DNA of 64,000 nt from Opitutia bacterium UBA4506 (GTDB taxonomy: Bacteria > Verrucomicrobiota > Verrucomicrobiia > Opitutales > Puniceicoccaceae). The stretch covers positions 2,888 through 66,887 of the forward strand of contig DGMY01000027.1 of assembly GCA_002388665.1 (NCBI GenBank), written 5' to 3'. A model generated the notes under the pieces. It searched no databases. It worked only from the letters and a program-made list of their open reading frames with translations, and was not told where the DNA came from. Shown piece after piece: positions 33,739-42,743 of the stretch (its first letter is position 1; each line of letters opens with the position of its first letter). The position numbers and the translations under genes were made by a program.

Positions 33739-35199
33739 TCAGTCGTAGACGCCCTCCCACAACCAATGCCCGGCCGGAAAACGGACAATCCGGCAATAAG
33801 TATTTCGCCCGCTCTGGACATCCCACTCTTCCCGCGACCACCGAGCCTTGGCATCCCACCAATCACCGGAAATCCGCCAAGGGCCGCGGACCGCGTGCAG
33901 CGTATAGGAGCGCCTTCCCCAGGAAAGCCGGACGGGGAGTCCCCCTTCGCACCACACCTGGACCGGGCGCGGAGGGCGGAAGCGCCTCAGGGAGGGTCCC
34001 ATTTCCCGCCGGTAGAGGCTGTCCTCTTCCTCCACTCGGAATTGAAAGGTTGGTGGTTCGAGCCGATAGACGTCCGGGTGATGGCTCGTCCCCCTGACCG
34101 GCATACCCACCTTTTCCTCACCGAGAAATCCCTGCACCCGACCCAACGTTTCTTGAAAGCGAAAGGGATTCGCACCGGAGATTTCAAAAAAATCGCGCTG
34201 CCGGGGCAAGGGGTCACCTGGCTCGGCCTCCAAACCGATCCAACGCAATGGTGAATCGGTCCGGACTCCCGAGAGATAGCTCTCAATCATGGCAAACAGA
34301 GGGGCCACGCGAGCCGTCGCTTCGGGGAGCGTAAATCCATGCCCTCCTCTCGCTTTCTCTTCTGTCCGCCAAGACAACTCCAACGAGCGGGCCACACGGC
34401 CTGCGGCCTCCAGTGCGGCACAGACTTCCTCCAGGAGCCGCCGAATCACAAACAATGCCTGCTCCAAAGTTTCGAGCCCCTGATCCATCTCCATTTCGCT
34501 CTGAAAGACCGGATCTCCGACCACCCTCTTCAGCAACCGCGATCGCCTTCCTTTCATCGCCTCCCACAGAGCCACTCCCTCCGGCCCGAGGCGTCGTCCG
34601 ATGTCCTCTTTCTCCAAGCGCACAAACGCCAGCAGATCATTCATCCCCCATTCTTTGAGGCTTCGACGTATCTCTGCCGGTAGGGGAACTTTGCTCGGGG
34701 CAAGCCCTCCAAAGAGCTCTTCATCCGTCTCCGCCCGCGTCACTATCGAGGCCCCCCATGATGCCCAGTACGCCCGCTCCGGGGTATTGGAGATTCCCAC
34801 ACTCACCGGCATCGCCGATTGCCCGGCCCGTTCCACGAGAGTCGCCGCAGTGGCGGAGAGATCCCTCACCCCCTCCAAATCAACAGTCACCCACCCGGGC
34901 TTCGTCACCTCGACGCAGGGAGCCAACCCAAACCCCAGAGCAACGAGCCAGCGCATCGCCGATTGCTCGGCCCTCTCATCCTTCTCCACTATCGAGAGAG
35001 AGCCGCAGCGGGCCAGAGCTCTCGTAGTCGACATTCCCGGCGAGATCCCCTGGGCACGAGCGGCCTGGTCGATACATTCGAGGACCGAACCTTTCTCACC
35101 GCTCACAGCCAATGCACGCGGGGCCGGTGGCAAGGGCTTCTCCATTCGCCTCAACACAGCGGCCAACGGAAAATCCGGGATGCGGATCGCAGCAAACAC
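33739..35199 (-). CDS. imuB: ImuB, Y-family polymerase-like mutagenesis protein
   Basis: A 486-residue Y-family homologue that acts as adaptor in the ImuA-ImuB-DnaE2 translesion pathway. The N-terminal palm region has the altered start FAAIRIPDFPLAA in place of the acidic catalytic motif, as expected for ImuB, which is catalytically dead. Little-finger and C-terminal regions are present. It follows imuA by six bases. The DnaE2 gene that usually completes the cassette is not in the window. Confidence 0.88.
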   Translation of the reverse strand: MFAAIRIPDFPLAAVLRRMEKPLPPAPRALAVSGEKGSVLECIDQAARAQGISPGMSTTRALARCGSLSIVEKDERAEQSAMRWLVALGFGLAPCVEVTKPGWVTVDLEGVRDLSATAATLVERAGQSAMPVSVGISNTPERAYWASWGASIVTRAETDEELFGGLAPSKVPLPAEIRRSLKEWGMNDLLAFVRLEKEDIGRRLGPEGVALWEAMKGRRSRLLKRVVGDPVFQSEMEMDQGLETLEQALFVIRRLLEEVCAALEAAGRVARSLELSWRTEEKARGGHGFTLPEATARVAPLFAMIESYLSGVRTDSPLRWIGLEAEPGDPLPRQRDFFEISGANPFRFQETLGRVQGFLGEEKVGMPVRGTSHHPDVYRLEPPTFQFRVEEEDSLYRREMGPSLRRFRPPRPVQVWCEGGLPVRLSWGRRSYTLHAVRGPWRISGDWWDAKARWSREEWDVQSGRNTYCRIVRFPAGHWLWEGVYD

Positions 35200-35205
35200 C
35201 GTGGA

Positions 35206-35874
35206 CTACCCCGTCCCCTCGCTTCGTTCACTCGCCCCGGAGCTGTCCGCAGGAGTCAGCGAAACCCCGGACTGCAACTCCCCCCGCGGAGTCGTAAAAC
35301 AATCGGGGAACTCCCAATTGACCCCCACTGTCCAGCGCCGGCCCGCGGCCGGAATCGTCACCGCGGGGGTCCCCAGGATCAGGCAAGCCCCTTTGCGGTT
35401 GGCCAGCCTCTGCAAGCGGTACCAGCGACTCAAGGGCTGCCTCCTCCAATCGTTCTCCTCCAAGAGGACACCATCCAGACAAACGAAAGGAAAATTCTCA
35501 TCGCGCAGGACCGCGTCGGCCACCTGCAAGGCAGCCGGAAGTCCCCCTCCCCTCGCCCAGACAAGGTGCTGGGGGGCCTGCGCGAACGCCGTCACCGGAT
35601 CGAGGCAATCCGAGGGATCGATCCACACCATCCGGATCCGCCGCCGCCGAGTCTCCTCCACCAAGCGCAGGAACACCTCCAAACTCCCCGAGACCCGCCC
35701 CGGAGAAGCGATCACCTGATGCAGCCCCGCGAGCTCCACGGCCCCAGCAGCCCAGTCTCCCAAACTCTCCGCATCGACACGCCCCCGCAGCCCCGCCTCC
35801 TGTGTGAAAGCCGAAGGAAATCGCGTACGCACTTCACGACAAATTTGGTCAAAAGGCTGAGACGGTGGGCGCAT
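35206..35874 (-). CDS. imuA: ImuA-like RecA-related mutagenesis protein
   Basis: A 222-residue protein with a RecA-like core (VWIDPSDCLDP, then LVWARGGGLPAALQVADAVL at about 84-110). The place where RecA has its Walker A loop reads SPGRVSGSLEVF, so nucleotide binding is doubtful; degenerate loops are common in ImuA. The call rests largely on position in front of imuB, from which it is separated by six bases. An AGGAA precedes the ATG. A GTGAAC half-site lies about 30 bases upstream, but no full LexA box of the Verrucomicrobia type was found. Confidence 0.75.
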   Translation of the reverse strand: MRPPSQPFDQICREVRTRFPSAFTQEAGLRGRVDAESLGDWAAGAVELAGLHQVIASPGRVSGSLEVFLRLVEETRRRRIRMVWIDPSDCLDPVTAFAQAPQHLVWARGGGLPAALQVADAVLRDENFPFVCLDGVLLEENDWRRQPLSRWYRLQRLANRKGACLILGTPAVTIPAAGRRWTVGVNWEFPDCFTTPRGELQSGVSLTPADSSGASERSEGTG

Positions 35875-36052
35875 TTCCTGATAGTGATCTTTTGTTCACC
35901 TTCAAGACAAGCCCGAACCTCATCTTTCCCCTCGATTCTTTCGGCCCACGCTCTCGGTCGCATCGAGGTCTACCCTCCTGTCGAAGGAGCACCCGTACCC
36001 TCTCGGAGGAATTTCGCGGAACAGAGAAATGCCGAGTCAACGCCGTGAGGCC

Positions 36053-38887
36053 TCAGCCCCTCAATGCGGCCAACGTCGGAGAATCCCCGACCGACTGCCA
36101 TTGATCCGGCGGACCGGCAAAAAGAAGACGCCCTCCCAAATCTCCACCTCCCGGCCCCAGCTCGACGACCCAATCCGCCAGGCGAATGAGATCGAGATCG
36201 TGCTCGATGAGGAGGATTGTATTGCCCGCGTTGCGCAGCCGATAGAGGACATCGATAAGCCGGGCAATGTCATCCCAGTGCAGGCCGGTCGTCGGTTCAT
36301 CGAGCAGATAGAGCGTGCGCCCCTGCTCCCGTCGACTCAACTCGGTCGCCAGCTTCAATCGCTGGGCCTCCCCCCCGGAAAGGGTGGTCGCCGACTGACC
36401 GAGACGCAGGTATCCGAGCCCGACCTCCCGCAAGAGATTGAGCTTGGCCAGAATCGCGGGGTTCCGACTGAGGGCGTCGCAGGCTTCATCGACCGTCAAT
36501 TCAAGCACATCAGCAATGTTGAGCCCCCGATAGCGCACCTCGAGGGTCTCCCGGTTATAGCGCTTCCCCCGGCAGCTGGGGCACTCGACATACACGTCGC
36601 TCATAAACTGCATATCAAGGCGGATGACTCCATCCCCCTTGCAACGCTCGCACCGCCCCCCGGATACGTTAAAACTGAAACGGCCGGGCGCATATCCCCT
36701 CACCTTCGCCAAAGGCGTTTTGGCAAAGAGAGAACGAAGCACCGAGAAAATACCGGCAAAGGTCGCCGGATTGGACCGCGGGCTGCGGCCGATCGCCGAC
36801 TGGTCCACCTCGACCACGGTATCAAAATGCTCAAGGCCCCGAATCCCTCCGTGAGCTCCTGGAAACGACTTGGCCCGGTTCAACTTCCGGGCGGCTGCGG
36901 CGGCGAGAATATCGTGCACCAGAGTACTCTTACCAGATCCTGAGACCCCACAAACCACACTCAGTCCACCCACCGGAAAGCTGACATCGAATCCATCCAG
37001 ATTGTGTTCCGTCGCACGAAGAACCTCAATGGACTCCTTCCCGGGCTTCCGCAGTTGCCGACGCTCGGCCAGCGTCTCTTTGCCGGACAAATACAACCCG
37101 GTGCGGCTCTTCTCCGATGCGGCGATCTCTTCCGGCCGACCGGAAAAGACCAATTCCCCTCCGAGGCTGCCGGCCCCCGGCCCCATCTCGACCAAGTAGT
37201 CTGCGGCCCGGATCATCGCCTCCTCATGCTCGACGACAACAACCGTATTTCCCCGATCCCGAAGGCGGTAAAGATTGGTGATCAATCGCTGAATATCGGC
37301 GGGGTGAAGACCGATGCTCGGCTCGTCCAAGACATAGATCACCCCCACGAGGCCCATCCCCAACTGGGTCGCCAAGCGGGCGCGCTGCGCCTCTCCCCCG
37401 CTAAGAGTCTGAAAGGATCGATCGAGCGTCAAATACCCGAGTCCCACCTCTTCCAGGAAGCGCAGGCGGTGGGCAAGCCCCTCAACGGCCTCTTCGACCA
37501 GCGCCCCCGCTGCACCGCGGATCGAGTCTTCCAACTGCTTCAACGCGGCCGATACCGAAAGCGCCAGGAAGGCGGGGTAAGAGGTTCCCTCGACAAGAAT
37601 ACTCCGGGGATAGGCACCCAACCGCTGTCCATGACACGCCGGACAGGGCAACCGCCTTTGGTAGGCGATGAGGCGAGCCCGAAGACCGTCACTGGTGGAG
37701 GTCCGGTAGGACTCTTCGAGGTCGGGAATGACCCCGGGAAAGGGCATCGAGACCGGCTTGCGATTGCCCGGGCCGAGCTTGAATGAAAATTCTGTTTCTC
37801 CGGAGCCGTGAACGATCAGTTCCCGGACCTCTGCGTCGAGATCCTGCCAAGGGGTGGCGGGGTCGAAGGGCAGCTGCTCAGCCAGTTGCTTCAAGAGCGC
37901 ATTGCGCCGAATGATCATTCGCTTTGAGCCGATCCGCCACGGCTTCAACGCACCCTTTTTGACCGGGATCGTTGGATCCGGGACCAGCAAATTTTCATCG
38001 AAACGAAGGATCTCCCCGATCCCTCCGCACTCCGGGCAGGCTCCGTCCGGATTGTTCCAAGAGAACAAACGCGAAGACGGGGCTGGGTAGACCTCGCCAC
38101 AGATCTCGCAGGAATGCGCTTGGCTCAAAAGAATCTCCCTCCAGGGAGCTTCCTTTGATTCCTGCACCAGAACGATGGCCCGCTCTTCTCCCTCGCCAAA
38201 GGCCAGCTCCAGCGAATCCGCGATTCTCCCCCGCTGGTCCTCCCGCAGCACGACCCGATCGATCAAAAGATCCAACTGCTGCTCACCACGCCCTCGATTC
38301 ACGAGATCCGTTTCGTCCAAGCTCGCGATCCGGCCGTCAATCCGCACGCGGGTATAGCCCTTGTGTCGCAAGCTCTCCAGTTCCTCACGAATCACCGCCG
38401 GTTTTGCCTGCAACAAGGGGGCCAGAATTTGAATCCGGCTTCCTTCCGGTTCCTCAAATACCCGACTCAGGCAATCATCGATGGACCGCTGACTGACCCG
38501 GCCACCGTCCTTGGGACAAAACGGAACCCCCGCCACTGACCAAAGGACCCGCGCATAGTCGGCCACCTCCGAGATGGAGGCCACCGTGCTCCGCGGATTC
38601 GTGCCCTGCCCTGTCAGCTGCTCGATCGCGATCACGGGAGAGAGCCCCTCAATAAAGTCCACCTCGGGGCGGTCCATCTGATCGAGCAACTGACGGGCTT
38701 TGGGAGAGAGACTCTCCATGTACTTCCGGTAGCCCTCTGCGTAAAGGGTATCGAAGGCCAGTGACGATTTCCCCGACCCGCTCACCCCGGTAATCACCGT
38801 AAGCTGATTGCGGGGGATCTCTACATCGAGATTCTGGAGATTGTGCTGGCGAGCTCCCCGGATGCGGATGAAATCTTGGACTGACAT
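36053..38887 (-). CDS. uvrA: Excinuclease ABC subunit A
   Basis: DNA damage recognition ATPase of nucleotide excision repair. The 944-residue product has two ABC modules, each with GVSGSGKS Walker A loops, LSGGEAQR signatures and ABC Walker B segments (VIYVLDEPSIGLHP and TLYLLDEPTTGLHW). A zinc module CEICG...CPECG and a second C-x2-C...CPSCRG module are present. The ATG at 38887 gives the standard MSVQDFIRIRGA start. imuA and imuB follow on the same strand after 178 bp, forming a DNA-repair neighbourhood. Confidence 0.96.
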   Translation of the reverse strand: MSVQDFIRIRGARQHNLQNLDVEIPRNQLTVITGVSGSGKSSLAFDTLYAEGYRKYMESLSPKARQLLDQMDRPEVDFIEGLSPVIAIEQLTGQGTNPRSTVASISEVADYARVLWSVAGVPFCPKDGGRVSQRSIDDCLSRVFEEPEGSRIQILAPLLQAKPAVIREELESLRHKGYTRVRIDGRIASLDETDLVNRGRGEQQLDLLIDRVVLREDQRGRIADSLELAFGEGEERAIVLVQESKEAPWREILLSQAHSCEICGEVYPAPSSRLFSWNNPDGACPECGGIGEILRFDENLLVPDPTIPVKKGALKPWRIGSKRMIIRRNALLKQLAEQLPFDPATPWQDLDAEVRELIVHGSGETEFSFKLGPGNRKPVSMPFPGVIPDLEESYRTSTSDGLRARLIAYQRRLPCPACHGQRLGAYPRSILVEGTSYPAFLALSVSAALKQLEDSIRGAAGALVEEAVEGLAHRLRFLEEVGLGYLTLDRSFQTLSGGEAQRARLATQLGMGLVGVIYVLDEPSIGLHPADIQRLITNLYRLRDRGNTVVVVEHEEAMIRAADYLVEMGPGAGSLGGELVFSGRPEEIAASEKSRTGLYLSGKETLAERRQLRKPGKESIEVLRATEHNLDGFDVSFPVGGLSVVCGVSGSGKSTLVHDILAAAAARKLNRAKSFPGAHGGIRGLEHFDTVVEVDQSAIGRSPRSNPATFAGIFSVLRSLFAKTPLAKVRGYAPGRFSFNVSGGRCERCKGDGVIRLDMQFMSDVYVECPSCRGKRYNRETLEVRYRGLNIADVLELTVDEACDALSRNPAILAKLNLLREVGLGYLRLGQSATTLSGGEAQRLKLATELSRREQGRTLYLLDEPTTGLHWDDIARLIDVLYRLRNAGNTILLIEHDLDLIRLADWVVELGPGGGDLGGRLLFAGPPDQWQSVGDSPTLAALRG

Positions 38888-39127
38888 AAAGCCAGCCAGT
38901 GTAGAGCCAACCACCCGGTTACAGCAACTCCTCTGCTACATTGATCCGCAAAAAGACGGGGCCCACGCACTACGCCCCCTCCCCAGAGGGATCCGCCTCC
39001 CCCATTCCTTCTTGCTATTCCAAGAAAACCAAACCACCCGATCCTCGTTCCATGGGCAGCTCTCCACACGACGGGTGCTAAAAATCGTTCTGGCAAACCG
39101 AGCCGATCCCCACTAGATCGATGAGAT

Positions 39128-39409
39128 ATGAAAGAACGGCCCGTACTCTACATCAAGCCTGGGTGCCCATGGTGCCAGGAAGCCCAAGTATTTTTTAACC
39201 AGCACGCGATCGACCTCGAGATCCTCGACGTCAACCGGGACAAGGCCGCGATGAACCGCATGGTCGAGATCAGCGGCCAAACGAAGACCCCGACCTTTGA
39301 GTTCGGCGATTTCATCGTCGCAGACTTCGACACCGATGAGTTCATGGCCGAACTCGACGAATTTCCCGAAGTGCGCCTGAAGCTGGGCATCGGTGACGAC
39401 GAAGACTGA
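39128..39409 (+). CDS. Glutaredoxin-like protein
   Basis: A 93-residue thioredoxin-fold protein with the dithiol active site CPWC (residues 13-16) preceded by YIKPG, and a cis-proline in KTPTFEF. These are glutaredoxin features; the acidic C-terminal tail is short. It likely reduces protein disulfides or mixed glutathione disulfides in the cytoplasm. It lies 21 bp upstream of an outer-membrane barrel gene on the same strand. Confidence 0.88.
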   Translation: MKERPVLYIKPGCPWCQEAQVFFNQHAIDLEILDVNRDKAAMNRMVEISGQTKTPTFEFGDFIVADFDTDEFMAELDEFPEVRLKLGIGDDED

Positions 39410-39430
39410 TTTTTCGCTACATAATAATTC

Positions 39431-40189
39431 ATGAAGACCCGTCTCCTCTCTCTCGCATCGATCCTTTGCGCCACCTTGCTCCATGCAGAGGGGCCAGATA
39501 TCTCCTCTTGGTCAATCACGGTAAAAGGTGGTATAGCCTACCCGGTGCTGGGCGAGTTTTCCGGCAGCGCCGGGGAACAAACCTCGAGCTCAACCGATGA
39601 TGAGGGCAACGTCACCACGACCGGAAACAATGCCAACATCAATTCCCTCAGCTGGGATGATGCCTTCAAGGACTTCATGAATTTTGCCGTCGAGCTGGAC
39701 TTCTGGGAAGGTTCGTCGCGAAGCCTCTACTTCGGCGTCTCCCGCACCCAAGCCACCGGCAAGACCACCAATCTGGGCACCTACAACGGCTCGGGGGTCT
39801 CCGCTACCTTTTCCGATTACTCCGACGTCGGTCTTTATGCCGGCTTCCGCTGGGGTCTGGGTCAACCAGCTTCCTGGATCAAATCGCTGATCTCCGTCCA
39901 GGCGGGGGCTACGATCGTTGATGGTATCGACGCCCAGGTGACCAATATCCCGAATTACTCGAAGATTGGGATTTATAAAAACACCACGGCCTTTAGCGCC
40001 GGCGCCTTCGTCTCGATTATCATCACTCCGCTCGAATTCTTTGAGATCGGGATCGACAGTGGGTTCCAATACCAAACCGGGCTCGACGGCGATAATTCCC
40101 AACTCGAGCTCCTCGGCTTAAACGGAATCAATTCTGAGGGCCAACTCGGGTTAGTCCCCGTCCGCATCCTCGCCACGATCAAGTTCTAG
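39431..40189 (+). CDS. Predicted outer-membrane protein
   Basis: A 252-residue protein with a signal peptide (MKTRLLSLASILCATLLHA, cleavage near residue 19) and a mature part with alternating beta strands. It contains a Ser/Thr/Asp/Asn-rich loop near residues 45-65 and ends in the aromatic residue expected of a barrel (LATIKF). The mature region has no motif I recognise. It follows the glutaredoxin-like gene closely, but no functional link is evident. Confidence 0.65.
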   Translation: MKTRLLSLASILCATLLHAEGPDISSWSITVKGGIAYPVLGEFSGSAGEQTSSSTDDEGNVTTTGNNANINSLSWDDAFKDFMNFAVELDFWEGSSRSLYFGVSRTQATGKTTNLGTYNGSGVSATFSDYSDVGLYAGFRWGLGQPASWIKSLISVQAGATIVDGIDAQVTNIPNYSKIGIYKNTTAFSAGAFVSIIITPLEFFEIGIDSGFQYQTGLDGDNSQLELLGLNGINSEGQLGLVPVRILATIKF

Positions 40190-40224
40190 TACGGACCTTC
40201 GCGGAGGACGCGATCCGGCCCGGG

Positions 40225-41217
40225 CTACCTCGATTCCGCCCGCAGGGTGTGCACCGAGATTTCCGCGGGTGCGTTGATGCGGTAGGGTAACTTGCAGCCT
40301 CCACAGCCATTGGAGGTATAGCCCTGGAGCCCCTGAAATCGCCACGCCCCGGAGACCATTGCCCGGGGTACCTTAAAACGCTTCGCGTGGGTGAACCGTC
40401 CGGGCAGTGCAACCTGGCCCCCGTGCGTATGACCGCTGAGCATGAGGTCGACGCCGAACTGGGACGCTTCCCGATAGACCTGAGGTGAATGTGCCAACAG
40501 GACGGTTGGAAGTTCCCTGGCTCGGCCCTCGAGCGACCGCTCAATCGAATCGGTCTGGTACTGCCGCGGATCATCCACCCCAGCCAGAACCATCCCCGCA
40601 CCATCCCGACCGATCCACTCGGATTCGTTCATCAGCACCCGCACGCCCCGCCGTTCGAGATGTTCGGCGACGGCAACAATATCGTGGTTCCCCAGCACCG
40701 CGTAGGAGGGGCCAGGGAAAAGCGACACCAGGCGGTCCAACAGCGCGAGGTCCATTGATTCCTCTTCAAACACCAGGTCGTAGAAATCCCCCGTCAGGCA
40801 CACCGCGTCATACTCCAGAGTTTCCAACGCCTGTTCCAACCGATCCAGGGTCCCCGGATCGAAATCCAAATGCAGATCGGACACCTGCAGGAGGCGAAAT
40901 CCATCCATTTCTTTCGCCAGGCCGGAGAGGACCCACTCCCGTTCCACCCGCCGAATCGTCTCAAAATTTCTTCGCGCTCGTCCAGAGAGCAAAGAACACC
41001 GGATCAGAGTGCCTAAAATCCGGACAAATAGACGTCGATCGGCCAGGCCATCGGGATAGCGAAAAAGTGGCGCCATATTCAGCCGTAGCAACCGTTCACG
41101 GGCCAATCGATCCCTCACCGCAAACACCCCCATCCGGCCCGTCAACCCGGTGTACCATGGGGTATCGGGAATCACCGTAGATTCGATGTCTTTTGGGGTA
41201 GGAATTAGGGACTGCAC
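40225..41217 (-). CDS. Calcineurin-like metallophosphoesterase (YaeI-type)
   Basis: A 330-residue protein with the metal-binding set of this superfamily: DLHLDF (about 112-117), GDFYD (about 141-145), GNHD (about 174-177) and GHTHGGQ (about 262-268). The GHTHGGQVALPG segment matches YaeI-like enzymes, which are often membrane-associated and act on UDP-sugar lipids or phosphodiesters. The substrate is not known. The start is a GTG at 41217. It diverges from panD. Confidence 0.85.
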   Translation of the reverse strand: MQSLIPTPKDIESTVIPDTPWYTGLTGRMGVFAVRDRLARERLLRLNMAPLFRYPDGLADRRLFVRILGTLIRCSLLSGRARRNFETIRRVEREWVLSGLAKEMDGFRLLQVSDLHLDFDPGTLDRLEQALETLEYDAVCLTGDFYDLVFEEESMDLALLDRLVSLFPGPSYAVLGNHDIVAVAEHLERRGVRVLMNESEWIGRDGAGMVLAGVDDPRQYQTDSIERSLEGRARELPTVLLAHSPQVYREASQFGVDLMLSGHTHGGQVALPGRFTHAKRFKVPRAMVSGAWRFQGLQGYTSNGCGGCKLPYRINAPAEISVHTLRAESR

Positions 41218-41237
41218 ACGAAAATTTCGGTTTTTTG

Positions 41238-41263
41238 TTGGACAATGGCAAGCGTTTGGACAA
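41238..41263. repeat. Direct repeat TTGGACAA in the panD upstream region
   Basis: TTGGACAA occurs twice, at 41238-41245 and 41256-41263, 18 bp apart, in the 65-bp divergent region before panD. It may be a regulator site or contain -35-like boxes, but no matching -10 box was found at a good distance. The spacing is about two helical turns. Confidence 0.25.
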
Positions 41264-41282
41264 CTGGATTTAGTTTTGCGAG

Positions 41283-41648
41283 ATGCGTATTCACTTAATG
41301 AAATCTAAAATCCTCCGGGCGAAGGTCACGGATTCGGCCCTCCACTATGAAGGTAGCCTTGAAATCGACTCGGCCCTCATGGAGCGCGTCGGTCTGCTGC
41401 GCTACGAAAAGATTTTGGTCGGAAACATCGACAACGGGGAACGCTTCGAAACCTACGCGATCCCCGCCCAAAGCGGCTCAGGACGCATCTCCCTCAACGG
41501 TGCCGCTGCCCACAAAGGCAAACTCGGTGACCGCCTGGTTATTATTTCTTTCGCCGAGGTCGAGGCCGAGGAGGCCCCCTCATTCAAGCCCAAGACCATT
41601 ACCATGGGCGACGACAACTTCACCGTGATCAAATCGACGAACACATGA
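41283..41648 (+). CDS. panD: Aspartate 1-decarboxylase
   Basis: Pyruvoyl enzyme that makes beta-alanine from aspartate for pantothenate and CoA synthesis. The 121-residue product has the self-cleavage site YEGS, with cleavage expected between Gly24 and Ser25, and conserved K9 and the LNGAAAHKGKLGD segment. It is a tetrameric cytoplasmic enzyme. It overlaps the aminotransferase gene by four bases, so the two are probably translated together; no other pan gene is nearby. Confidence 0.95.
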   Translation: MRIHLMKSKILRAKVTDSALHYEGSLEIDSALMERVGLLRYEKILVGNIDNGERFETYAIPAQSGSGRISLNGAAAHKGKLGDRLVIISFAEVEAEEAPSFKPKTITMGDDNFTVIKSTNT

Positions 41649-42721
41649 GCTATAAACTTTTTATTCCCGGACCGATCCAGGTCTCCGACAAGACCTACAA
41701 GGCAATGACGACTCCGGTTGTCGGCCATCGCAGCCCCGATTTCGTGGCCCTGTACCAATCGGTTCAACCCGGTTTGCAGAGTCTCTTCCAAACGAAAGAC
41801 CCCGTTTTCCTGAGCACCAGCAGCGCTTGGGGCATTATGGAGGGTTCGATCCGCAATCTTACGAAAAAGAAGGTCCTCAACTGCATGTGCGGGGCCTTCT
41901 CCGATAAATGGAATGATGTCTCGAAGCGCTGTGGCCTCGAGGCCGGTGCTCTCTCCGTCGAATGGGGCCAGCACATCGCCCCCGAGGATCTCCGCAAAGC
42001 GCTCTCCACCGGCGAGTACGATGTAGTGACCCTCGTTCACAACGAAACTTCTACGGGAGTCATGAATCCTCTCCCGGAAATCATGGAAGTTCTCCGCGAC
42101 TTCCCCGATGTTTTCTCCATCGTCGATACGGTTTCCTCCTTCACCGCTGTGCCGATCCCCAAAGACGAGCTCGGCATCGACGTCATTCTGACCGGCTCAC
42201 AAAAGGCTCTCGCCCTTCCACCGGGTCTGGGGCTCTTCTCGGTCTCCGAACGGGCCATGGAGCGGGCCAAGACTGTCGAGAACCGCGGTTACTACTTTGA
42301 TTTCGTTGAATTCCTCAAGAATCACGAAAAGGGCATGACTCCGAGCACTCCAGTCATTCCTCTCATCAACGCCCTCAAGTCCAAGCTGGAAGATATCGAG
42401 GCCGAAGGACACGAAAACCGCTTCCAACGCCACGCCGATCTGAACGCCATCGTTCACGCATGGGTCGCCAAGAACGGGTTCGAACTCCTCCCCGCTCCCG
42501 AGTACGCTTCCAAATCTCTCAGTTGCATCCGCAACACCCGCGAGCTCGATCTCGCCGCCATCAACAAACGACTCAAGGATGAGTTCAAGATGGTCATCGA
42601 TATCGGCTACGGAAAACTCAAGGGCAAGACCTTCCGCATCTCCAACATGGGCGATGAAACGGAAGAAACCATGCACGAGCTTCTCGGCAACCTAGACACC
42701 ATCATTTCCAGCCAATCCTAA
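41645..42721 (+). CDS. Class V aminotransferase (alanine-glyoxylate/serine-pyruvate-like)
   Basis: A 358-residue PLP-dependent aminotransferase of fold type I, class V. The PLP lysine is in TGSQKAL (about 182-188), and VDTVSSFTAVP and HNETSTGV fit the alanine-glyoxylate/phosphoserine group. The substrates are uncertain. It starts inside panD (ATGA overlap), which hints at a link with beta-alanine or aspartate, and it could instead supply serine. topB follows after 22 bp. Confidence 0.82.
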   Translation: MSYKLFIPGPIQVSDKTYKAMTTPVVGHRSPDFVALYQSVQPGLQSLFQTKDPVFLSTSSAWGIMEGSIRNLTKKKVLNCMCGAFSDKWNDVSKRCGLEAGALSVEWGQHIAPEDLRKALSTGEYDVVTLVHNETSTGVMNPLPEIMEVLRDFPDVFSIVDTVSSFTAVPIPKDELGIDVILTGSQKALALPPGLGLFSVSERAMERAKTVENRGYYFDFVEFLKNHEKGMTPSTPVIPLINALKSKLEDIEAEGHENRFQRHADLNAIVHAWVAKNGFELLPAPEYASKSLSCIRNTRELDLAAINKRLKDEFKMVIDIGYGKLKGKTFRISNMGDETEETMHELLGNLDTIISSQS

Positions 42722-42743
42722 CGGCCTGGCCCCATACTCCGGC

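Noticed and set aside
35875..35930. LexA-like box upstream of imuA
   Set aside because: Only a GTGAAC half-site was found; the other arm does not match TGTTC-N4-GAACA, so I do not list an operator.
34601..36048. Plus-strand frames of 372 and 409 codons over imuB and imuA
   Set aside because: Opposite strand has the ImuB/ImuA motifs; these frames are Pro/Arg/Ser-rich with no motif.
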